Shown here: in pieces, positions 6,766 through 12,683 of the stretch | Position numbering within the stretch: the first letter of the stretch is position 1 | Layout: each line of letters opens with the position of its first letter | Source of the DNA: Woeseia sp. | GTDB taxonomy: Bacteria > Pseudomonadota > Gammaproteobacteria > Steroidobacterales > Woeseiaceae | Direction: 5' to 3' | NCBI GenBank assembly: GCA_018701055.1 | Contig: JABIUH010000260.1 | Coordinates: forward strand, 1 to 12,683 | Length of the DNA stretch: 12,683 nucleotides | Notes under the pieces: generated by a model | Told to the model about the DNA's origin: nothing | Database searches by the model: none | What the model saw: the letters and a program-made list of their open reading frames with translations, nothing else | Program-made: the position numbers and the translations under genes

Positions 6766-6861
6766 ATGGAAATTACTGCCAAGTTCGTCGATCAATGCAT
6801 TGTTTTCAGGGCGGTGCATCAGTACCCTATGCGGACAAAATCTTTGGGTAGCACTAATTGA
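6766..6861 (+). CDS. 31-residue small ORF overlapping the Sel1 gene start
   Basis: An ATG at 6766 with AAGG about 8 nt upstream opens a 31-codon frame beginning MEITAKFVDQCIVFRAV. It stops at TGA 6859-6861, whose last A is also the first base of the Sel1 gene's ATG (TGATG). This one-base overlap is the usual arrangement for translational coupling. The Sel1 gene has only a weak ribosome binding site of its own, which fits. The peptide has no recognised motif, so it may be a leader peptide, a small protein or chance. Confidence 0.4.
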   Translation: MEITAKFVDQCIVFRAVHQYPMRTKSLGSTN

Positions 6862-8231
6862 TGGATTCGTTTGTCCGCAGAATACTGTTCGGTTTGGTTG
6901 GCTTAGTGGCCACAGCCAATTCGATCGCCGTTGCTGACGACTTTAAGGAAGGCCTGGAAGCGTTTGGTGACCAGAATTACACGGGTGCGTTGGCGGCCTG
7001 GGTGCCGCTTGCTGAACAAGGCGATCTCAATGCGATGTACAACGTCGGATTGATTTATGACGAGGGACTTGGCGTCGCGGAAGATAAAGCACGTGCACTC
7101 GAATGGTATCTCCCTCCAGCAGAAGAAGGTGATGTGTCTGCCCAATTTAACGTCGCCATCATTTATGATTTTGGTACTGGCGTCCGCGAAAACAACGCTA
7201 AGGCAATCTATTGGTACACCAAGGCGGCAGAGCAAGCCGACGAGCAAGCGCAATATAATTTAGCGCTGATGTATGCGGCCGGGGAGGGCACCAAGGTCAA
7301 CATAGATGAAGCGATTAAATGGTATCGCCTTAGCGCAGACCTTGGGCTGGCGGCCGCGCAGCATAATCTTGGTCATATCTATGATGTTGGCGAGGGGGTT
7401 CCAGAAGACAATCATGAAGCGATGGCGCTCTTCAAACGAGCGGCGATGCAGGGGTATGCCGATTCCCAATATTCGATCGCCCTTATGTATGAAGAAGGAG
7501 ATGGGTTCATCGAAGATTATTTAAGCGCGATCGACTGGTATACGAAAGCGGCTGAACAAGATCACGTGAACGCACAATTTAACTTGGCAATCATGTATGA
7601 CGTAGGTGAGGGTATTGCCGAGGACGATGAACAAGCGCTCAAATGGTATGCGCGAGCGGCTGAGCAAGGCCATTCGGATTCGCAATTGAGTCTTGGCATC
7701 ATTTATGAGAACGGCGACGGCGTTGAAGTTGATATGGGTGCAGCAATGCGCTGGTACCGGCGTGCCGCTGATCAAGGGCACCGCGATGCACAATATGCGA
7801 TTGCGCTGATGTTGGATGAGGGTATTGGTCTCCCCGAGGACAATACGGCTGCGATTGACTGGTATACACGTGCCGCCAAGCAGGGCGATGCTATGGCGCA
7901 AAACAATCTTGGCGCGATGTACGATGAAGGGGAAGGTACGTCAATGAACGATAAGGAGGCGGTGAAGTGGTACAGACTGTCTGCTAATCAAGGTAATACC
8001 ATTGCGCAAAACAATTTGGGTGCTATGTACTTTGCCGGCGAAGGAATACGAAAAAACAGTGCTGAAGCGTATAAATGGTTCTACATTGCGGGAGAGTTGG
8101 GCAACGAAGATGCCAGAAGTAATTTGACCCTCGCGGAAAAACGGCTGCCAGGGTCGCATGTCAAAAAAGGAACTAAGTTGGCCCTGAAATGGCTGAAAAG
8201 TTACGGCGCTGATTCCACAGATACGCATTAA
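6861..8231 (+). CDS. Exported Sel1-like repeat protein
   Basis: Started at the ATG at 6861, the product has 456 residues. A TTG directly before it is also possible, and a TAA at 6855-6857 excludes anything further upstream. The N-terminus (MDSFVRRILFGLVGLVATA) is a Sec signal peptide with a likely cut after SIAVA. The mature protein is almost entirely ten consecutive 36-residue Sel1-like repeats plus a partial eleventh. Each follows the pattern A-x-Q-G-x3-A-Q-x-N-L-x2-x-Y-x2-G-x-G-x8-A-x2-W-Y. Sel1 repeats are TPR-like helical pairs forming a solenoid for protein binding. Relatives include the HcpA-type and LpnE proteins, often periplasmic or secreted scaffolds. A lysine-rich tail of about 25 residues ends the protein. 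No catalytic domain is present and the partner cannot be inferred. A strong hairpin follows the stop. Confidence 0.95.
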   Translation: MDSFVRRILFGLVGLVATANSIAVADDFKEGLEAFGDQNYTGALAAWVPLAEQGDLNAMYNVGLIYDEGLGVAEDKARALEWYLPPAEEGDVSAQFNVAIIYDFGTGVRENNAKAIYWYTKAAEQADEQAQYNLALMYAAGEGTKVNIDEAIKWYRLSADLGLAAAQHNLGHIYDVGEGVPEDNHEAMALFKRAAMQGYADSQYSIALMYEEGDGFIEDYLSAIDWYTKAAEQDHVNAQFNLAIMYDVGEGIAEDDEQALKWYARAAEQGHSDSQLSLGIIYENGDGVEVDMGAAMRWYRRAADQGHRDAQYAIALMLDEGIGLPEDNTAAIDWYTRAAKQGDAMAQNNLGAMYDEGEGTSMNDKEAVKWYRLSANQGNTIAQNNLGAMYFAGEGIRKNSAEAYKWFYIAGELGNEDARSNLTLAEKRLPGSHVKKGTKLALKWLKSYGADSTDTH

Positions 8232-8235
8232 CATT

Positions 8236-8266
8236 ATCGGGGGCAGAGTAGTACTCTGACCCCGAT
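8236..8266. repeat. Long hairpin, REP-like palindrome or terminator
   Basis: ATCGGGG (8236-8242) pairs with CCCCGAT (8260-8266). After one G/A mismatch, CAGAGT pairs with ACTCTG around an AGT loop. It begins 4 nt after the Sel1 stop. Only TTT follows on the plus strand before an A-tract, so it is a moderate terminator for the Sel1 gene. The core GGGGTCAGAGTA on the minus strand matches, from memory, a palindromic repeat common in gammaproteobacterial genomes near REP-associated (Y1-type) transposases. Only one copy is in this window. Confidence 0.6.
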
Positions 8267-8316
8267 TTAAAAAAAGAAAAGTCGACCAATGCCAGTATCA
8301 ATACGGGAAAATTGAA

Positions 8317-9033
8317 TTGACTATCCAAACACGCACCATTGAATACAAAGATGACGATCTTACCTTTGAGGCCTTTATGGCATGGGACGATACCTGCTAT
8401 GAATCGCGACCGGGGGTGCTGATCTCGCACGCATGGGGTGGGCGGAGTGATTTTGAAGACAACAAAGCCGCTCAATTAGCTGAACTTGGCTATGTTGGAT
8501 TCGCGATAGATCTGTATGGCAAAGGTGTCAGAGGTTCTAATCCGGACGAAAATTCAGTGTTAATGCAGCCGTTATTAAATGACCGACCGCTGTTGCAACA
8601 GCGCATGCAAATCGCGTTGAGCCAGTGCAGAAAACAGAAAGAGGTCGACTCAACGCGAGTGGCCGCAATGGGGTTTTGTTTTGGCGGTCTGTGCGTACTC
8701 GATTTGGCCCGAACCGGAGCGGACATTCTTGGTGTCGCAAGTTTCCACGGCATATTCAATCCGCCCGACAACACGGCTGGCAATCAAATTACGGCCAAAG
8801 TGCTTGTGCTGCACGGTTGGGACGATCATTTAGCGACGCCAGGCCAGGTTGTCTCATTGGCTGAGGAATTGACCACAGCGGGTTCTGATTGGCAGATTCA
8901 TGGTTACGGACATACGGTTCATGCTTTTTCAAATCCGAAGGCAAATGATCCCGATCATGGCAACGTCTACAGTCCGGATGCTGATCGTCGTTCGTGGCAA
9001 AACCTGCAAATATTTCTAGCAGAGTTATTCTGA
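8317..9033 (+). CDS. Dienelactone hydrolase family protein
   Basis: A 238-residue alpha/beta hydrolase with the full domain and no signal peptide, so probably cytoplasmic. The nucleophile elbow is G-F-C121-F-G-G with cysteine, as in dienelactone hydrolases. The acid is D169 or D170 in HGWDDH, and the catalytic histidine is H202 in TVHAFSNP. The normal HEWWG loop reads HAWGG, so the glutamate that activates the cysteine in the classical enzyme is missing. The family hydrolyses lactones and esters; the physiological substrate cannot be told from sequence. No in-frame ATG fits: the ATG at 8289 is out of frame and stops quickly. The TTG at 8317, with GGGA about 8 nt ahead, is the best start, and an ATT at 8311 is an alternative. 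The peptidase gene follows after 41 nt, so co-transcription is likely. Confidence 0.92.
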   Translation: MTIQTRTIEYKDDDLTFEAFMAWDDTCYESRPGVLISHAWGGRSDFEDNKAAQLAELGYVGFAIDLYGKGVRGSNPDENSVLMQPLLNDRPLLQQRMQIALSQCRKQKEVDSTRVAAMGFCFGGLCVLDLARTGADILGVASFHGIFNPPDNTAGNQITAKVLVLHGWDDHLATPGQVVSLAEELTTAGSDWQIHGYGHTVHAFSNPKANDPDHGNVYSPDADRRSWQNLQIFLAELF

Positions 9034-9074
9034 TTTTTCACATCAAGCAGTTATCGAATTCGAGTATACGTTCT

Positions 9075-10784
9075 ATGAAAACTACCAATCATATTGCGTC
9101 GCTAATTTTCGCGGGATTACTAATTTCAGGCTGCAGCAATGAAGCCTCCGACGAGATCGCCGAAGCGGCGACTGAACAAACCGCGGTGCCTGAAAGTGAC
9201 GCGAACACGGCGGTTACCGCAATCACCGACGATCTGATGCGTGGCTACGTTAAAGAACTCGCGGACGACAAATATGAAGGTCGCGGCCCCGGATCACGTG
9301 GAGACGATCTCGCGCGTCAGTATTTAATCTCAGAACTCGAGCAGCTTGGTTTGCTTCCGGGTGCCGAAGACGGATCGTGGGAGCAACCGTTCGAGCTCGT
9401 CGGTGTAACCGCCACACAGCCGAAATCGTGGACTTTTACGATCGACGCAAGTGATACGACCTTGCAGCAATGGGACGATTTCATTGTGAGCAGCGGCGTG
9501 CAGGCGGAGCGTGCAAGGATCAGCGATGCCGAACTTGTATTCGTCGGTTATGGAATTCAGGCGCCAGAATACGAGTGGGATGATTACAAAAGTGTCGATA
9601 TGACCGGCAAAGTTGCCGTGATCGTCAACAATGATCCGGATTGGGATGAGAACCTGTTTGGCGGAGAAAAGCGGCTATGGTATGGCCGCTGGGACTACAA
9701 ATATGCGACGGCTGCGGCGCAAGGCGCGGTTGGCGCGATCATCATTCACACCTCGCCGTCAGCAGGCTATCCGTTTCAGGTAGTGCAAACATCTTGGACC
9801 GGAGAGCAATTCGAGTTGCCTGCCGAGAGTGAGCCGCGTTTGCAGGCCGCTGCCTGGGTCACTGAAGATTCGGCCAAAACCCTGATTGAAATGGCGGCGC
9901 TCGATTTGGACGAGCTTCGTGAGGCAGCCGATAACCGTGATTTCAAAGCGGTCCCGCTCGGTATTACGACGTCGCTTGAAATGGACGTTTCTCTCAATGT
10001 CGTGAAGTCAGCAAATATTTTGGCGTTGATGCCGGGCAGTGACCCAGAACTTAGCGACGAGGTGGTGATCTATACCGCTCACCACGACCATCTTGGCATT
10101 GGCACACCGAATGAAGCCGGTGATGCTATTTACAATGGCGCGATGGACAATGCATCTGGCGTTGCTCAAGTAATGGCTATCGCACGCGCACTTAAGCAAT
10201 TGCCGGAAGCGCCACGCCGTTCGATTTTATTTGCGCTTGTCGGTGCAGAAGAGCAAGGTCTATTAGGTTCAAAATATTACGCGGCCCACCCAAGTTTCGC
10301 CCCTGGCAAGATTGCAGCCAATCTAAATTACGACGGCGGCAACATCTGGGGACATACGCACGATGTCACTTACATCGGCTTGGGTAAGACGTCGATCGAT
10401 ACGATCGTGAGTGGCATTGCAGCAGAGCAGGGACGCGTGGTTAAGCCTGATCAATTTTCGGACAAGGGTTATTTCTATCGTTCAGATCAATTTAGTTTTG
10501 CACAAATTGGTGTTCCCGCGATGTATCTCGATACGGGCAACGATTTTGTCGATCGCCCGCCGGGTTGGGGTGCGGAACAACTCAACCACTACACAGATGT
10601 TAATTATCATCAGCCCAGTGATGAGTATGACGATAGCTGGAATTTTGAAGGCATGATTTCTGATGCCCAGCTGGGTTTTTGGGCAGGGCTTGCCATTGCG
10701 AATGCAGACGAAATGCAGACCTGGACAGAGGGCGACGAATTCGAGGCGGCGCGGCTCAAGGCACTCGACGCCGCGAATCCTTAG
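9075..10784 (+). CDS. M28-family zinc aminopeptidase, lipoprotein
   Basis: The start at ATG 9075 gives 569 residues and a clean lipoprotein signal, MKTTNHIASLIFAGLLISGC, with the lipobox cysteine at residue 20. A more upstream TTG at 8994 lies inside the preceding gene and would spoil this signal. A disordered acidic stretch (about 21-52) follows. The region about 150-290 fits an inserted PA domain. The catalytic domain shows the M28 di-zinc ligands in order: H336-x-D338 in AHHDHLG, D358 in AMDNASG, E392-E393 in AEEQGLLGS, D420 in NYDGG and H512 in NYHQPSDEY. All expected residues are present. It should release N-terminal amino acids from peptides, anchored to a membrane and facing the periplasm or the outside. 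The amino-acid permease nearby is on the other strand, so cooperation is only suggestive. Confidence 0.95.
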   Translation: MKTTNHIASLIFAGLLISGCSNEASDEIAEAATEQTAVPESDANTAVTAITDDLMRGYVKELADDKYEGRGPGSRGDDLARQYLISELEQLGLLPGAEDGSWEQPFELVGVTATQPKSWTFTIDASDTTLQQWDDFIVSSGVQAERARISDAELVFVGYGIQAPEYEWDDYKSVDMTGKVAVIVNNDPDWDENLFGGEKRLWYGRWDYKYATAAAQGAVGAIIIHTSPSAGYPFQVVQTSWTGEQFELPAESEPRLQAAAWVTEDSAKTLIEMAALDLDELREAADNRDFKAVPLGITTSLEMDVSLNVVKSANILALMPGSDPELSDEVVIYTAHHDHLGIGTPNEAGDAIYNGAMDNASGVAQVMAIARALKQLPEAPRRSILFALVGAEEQGLLGSKYYAAHPSFAPGKIAANLNYDGGNIWGHTHDVTYIGLGKTSIDTIVSGIAAEQGRVVKPDQFSDKGYFYRSDQFSFAQIGVPAMYLDTGNDFVDRPPGWGAEQLNHYTDVNYHQPSDEYDDSWNFEGMISDAQLGFWAGLAIANADEMQTWTEGDEFEAARLKALDAANP

Positions 10785-10808
10785 CGGCAATCTATATCAG
10801 TTGGTTCG

Positions 10809-10827
10809 AGCGGACTATTTGTCCGCT
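10809..10827 (+). terminator. Hairpin between the convergent peptidase and permease genes
   Basis: AGCGGAC (10809-10815) pairs perfectly with GTCCGCT (10821-10827) around a TATTT loop, followed on the plus strand by TCTTT. It lies 25 nt after the peptidase stop, as expected for a weak intrinsic terminator. It also overlaps the last codons and the stop (10817-10815) of the minus-strand permease. On that strand no T-run follows, so it would terminate the peptidase operon better than the permease. Confidence 0.5.
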
Positions 10828-12134
10828 TCTTTACGTCCCTGGGCTGCAATTGCGTACAGGACAAGACCGACAAGAAATAGTCCGCCGGTTACCAACCATG
10901 ATTGAAGCGTCGATTGCGCGCCAATAAACAAACAGACCATCAGGGCGATAATGGGTATTGTGTAGCCGCCCTTAAGTCGGTAAGCGGCCGCACGCTCTTC
11001 CTCTGTTGCCTTACTGCGGATGATGGGCAGTGAGCCAATGCACAGTACGTAAGAGAGTAGCCGGGTAAGCGAACTCGCCACAGCGAGCCACACGAATGAC
11101 CCAGAGAGCGCAAACGCTAATCCCAGTCCACCGAGCATTAGGATCGAATTACTCGGTGTTGCGTATTTCTTATGCACGTGTCCGAACCAACTCGGTAGTA
11201 GACCCTTTTCAGCGAGTGCGAATGGTAGTCGTGGAACCGCGAGCATGATGCTGGACAGGTTTCCGCCAATCGAGAAAAAGGCCGCAAATGTAATAAGAAG
11301 CGCGCCCTTTGGACCCATTAGTTCGCGGCCAACGTCAATCAGCGTTGCGCCCTCAGCGGCTGGATCGTCCAGAACTGAAATGAAAGTGACCACAATTAAG
11401 AAATAGAATATGCCTACGAATATCGGCGTTAGCACCAGTGCGCGCGGTAACGTTTCTTTCGGATTCTTTGTTTCTCCGGACATGATGGTTGCCGACTCGA
11501 ATCCCACGAACGCGTAGATTAGCAATAGCGTCGTACTGCCAATATTGTCTATCTTTGGAAGCGTATCTGGAAACAGGATGTCGCCGCTGACGTGTTGCAT
11601 GCCGAGAATAATCAACAAAACAATAGGCACAATTTTGAATACTGTGATGACTGCCATCGCTCGGACGCCTTCTTTAACGCCCAGAATATTGACCCATGTC
11701 AGCGTGACGCAGATCGTGACTATTAAAACGATTCGACCAATGCCCTCACTAAACCACGGAATCACCGCTCCAAGGTATAAGGCCATGACCGTCGTATTGG
11801 CGGCAAAAGCGGCCATACGACTGATGAACAATAGCCACCCAGTGCTGAATCCTGCTAATGGACCGAATGCGCTTGTGGTGAATAAAACCGGCCCGCCGGA
11901 TTCTTTAAAATAACTCGCGAGTTCGGCGAAGGTCAGCACGATGGTAATGACCAGGACGCCCACAATTAGGAATAGCCATGGACTTAGAATGCCCGCACTC
12001 GCAGCAACTGCGGATGGCAGCGCAAAAATGCCGGCGCCAATTATCGAGTTCAACACGAGAATTACGGCGCCTGCCATTCCGATGCCGCGTAACAGGTTTT
12101 TCTTGCCAGAGGCTTGTTTTTGATCTGTCGACAC
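10815..12134 (-). CDS. APC-family amino acid permease
   Basis: A 439-residue integral membrane protein with about 12 hydrophobic segments. The first helix carries the APC signature IIGAGIFALPS (residues 31-41), whose glycine-rich break forms part of the substrate site. A later helix reads YAFVGFESATIMSGETKNP, the conserved helix-6 motif followed by the NPKETLPRA loop. Length and topology fit the amino acid-polyamine-organocation family of inner-membrane transporters. The closest pattern is general amino-acid permeases; substrate specificity cannot be assigned. The start is GTG at 12134, supported by AGGAAG (12144-12139) four bases upstream. The gene lies 70 nt after the MBL-fold gene on the same strand and may be co-transcribed with it. 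Its end converges on the peptidase gene. Confidence 0.94.
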   Translation of the reverse strand: MSTDQKQASGKKNLLRGIGMAGAVILVLNSIIGAGIFALPSAVAASAGILSPWLFLIVGVLVITIVLTFAELASYFKESGGPVLFTTSAFGPLAGFSTGWLLFISRMAAFAANTTVMALYLGAVIPWFSEGIGRIVLIVTICVTLTWVNILGVKEGVRAMAVITVFKIVPIVLLIILGMQHVSGDILFPDTLPKIDNIGSTTLLLIYAFVGFESATIMSGETKNPKETLPRALVLTPIFVGIFYFLIVVTFISVLDDPAAEGATLIDVGRELMGPKGALLITFAAFFSIGGNLSSIMLAVPRLPFALAEKGLLPSWFGHVHKKYATPSNSILMLGGLGLAFALSGSFVWLAVASSLTRLLSYVLCIGSLPIIRSKATEEERAAAYRLKGGYTIPIIALMVCLFIGAQSTLQSWLVTGGLFLVGLVLYAIAAQGRKEADK

Positions 12135-12138
12135 AGTG

Positions 12139-12144
12139 CTTCCT
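12139..12144 (-). promoter_or_regulatory. Shine-Dalgarno supporting a GTG start for the permease
   Basis: On the minus strand AGGAAG lies four bases ahead of the GTG at 12134. No in-frame ATG gives as complete a first region before the conserved helix-1 signature, so this site decides the start. Confidence 0.6.
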
Positions 12145-12204
12145 TATAATCGTCGCTCAGGGCGAACGCCTGACAGTTTCACCATATTGTCGCCAACAAT
12201 CAAA

Positions 12205-12683
12205 TTAGCGCGCAAGACTGGTGTACGCGCGATTGATGAATCTGACCGGCTGGCCGAATTTCTCGTCGAATTCTGACGTGGGATTTGCTGCCAGAACTTC
12301 ATCCAGTGTTTTGCCTTGGTCGATCATCGCATCGATGCGTTGGCTTACGGTCGCCAGCATTAGGATGTAATCGGCCAGATCAGTATAACCCAGTACCGGG
12401 CCATGCCCTGGAACAACGATGGTCTCGGGATTAATCATGTCGAGTACACCCTCGCAAAACTCAATCATGCCATTCAAATCGCCACCGTTTCCGGCATCAA
12501 TGAATGGGTAACCGGCATTAAATACATCTCCCAAGTGAACAATGTTGCTGTTGCGAAAGAAAATTGCTGTATCGCCGGTAGTGTGGGCTGGACCAAAATG
12601 CACTAAGTCAATCGTGTCTCCATTGAAGTGGAATTGCATCTGGTCATTGAAAGTAATGATGGGTTTTGCGACATCGAGAAAAG
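12205..12683 (-). CDS. MBL-fold metallohydrolase, 5'-truncated by the window edge
   Basis: The frame is open through the right edge: before the ATG at 12639 the codons read LDVAKPIITFNDQ, which look coding, so the gene continues outside the window. About 159 residues are visible. They contain the later metal-binding motifs of the metallo-beta-lactamase fold: the histidine in GPAHTTGD, the aspartate in HLGDVFNAG, and the histidine in VVPGHGPV. The first HxHxDH motif would lie in the missing part. The segment after GDVF (NAGYPFIDAGNGG) is typical of a subgroup of exported MBL-fold proteins, usually annotated only as MBL-fold hydrolases. The substrate is unknown. The permease gene follows after 70 nt. 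Confidence 0.9.
   Translation of the reverse strand, partial: FLDVAKPIITFNDQMQFHFNGDTIDLVHFGPAHTTGDTAIFFRNSNIVHLGDVFNAGYPFIDAGNGGDLNGMIEFCEGVLDMINPETIVVPGHGPVLGYTDLADYILMLATVSQRIDAMIDQGKTLDEVLAANPTSEFDEKFGQPVRFINRAYTSLAR

Noticed and set aside
8994..9074. Longer start for the M28 peptidase at a TTG inside the hydrolase gene
   Set aside because: The ATG at 9075 gives a perfect lipoprotein signal peptide; the longer form would bury it.
12120..12204. GGCG-TT-CGCC inverted repeat between the MBL-fold gene and the permease as a terminator
   Set aside because: The stem is only four base pairs and has no T-run on the minus strand.

Overview
The window is a piece of bacterial chromosome of moderate GC, probably from a marine-type gammaproteobacterium. 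That guess rests on the protein families and codon style; no rRNA, tRNA or other marker gene is visible. It holds nine or ten plausible genes, a decayed stretch with two recognisable pseudogenes, and several strong inverted repeats. I see no CRISPR array, tRNA or intact mobile element.

Region 1 (1-4204) is an exported-protein module. A plus-strand gene of unknown function enters from the left edge and ends at 968. It converges on a two-gene minus-strand operon. The first gene of that operon encodes a periplasmic protein with two tandem von Willebrand A domains, each with a MIDAS motif and its own cysteine pair, followed by beta-rich C-terminal domains. The second encodes a small exported protein that looks like two copies of an NTF2-like fold. 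A good -35/-10 pair lies upstream. The start of the VWA gene is uncertain: a strong Shine-Dalgarno points to an ATT codon 27 nt upstream of the first ATG.

Region 2 (4205-6765) is largely gene-poor and decayed. It contains tandem hairpins, possible insertion-sequence scars, one plausible 63-residue small gene with a 14-bp palindrome upstream, and two adjacent minus-strand pseudogenes. One is an N-terminal-half phospholipase D/cardiolipin-synthase-like relic. The other is a 2H phosphoesterase (2'-5' RNA ligase-like) relic. Both carry frameshifts and stop codons. Decay has joined parts of the two into one open frame that would be easy to mis-annotate as a real protein.

Region 3 (6766-10784) is plus strand. 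A 31-codon ORF overlaps by one base the start of an exported protein with ten Sel1-like repeats. A long perfect-arm hairpin of the mobile-palindrome type follows. Next come a dienelactone-hydrolase-family enzyme and an M28-family zinc aminopeptidase lipoprotein, 41 nt apart and probably co-transcribed.

Region 4 (10809-12683) is minus strand: an MBL-fold metallohydrolase (cut by the right edge) followed after 70 nt by an APC-family amino-acid permease. The permease gene converges on the peptidase gene, with a hairpin at the shared ends.

The most useful observations are the tandem-VWA/NTF2-like operon with its probable ATT start, the PLD/2H pseudogene chimera, and the coupled small ORF ahead of the Sel1 gene. 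None of these amounts to clear proof of a new system.
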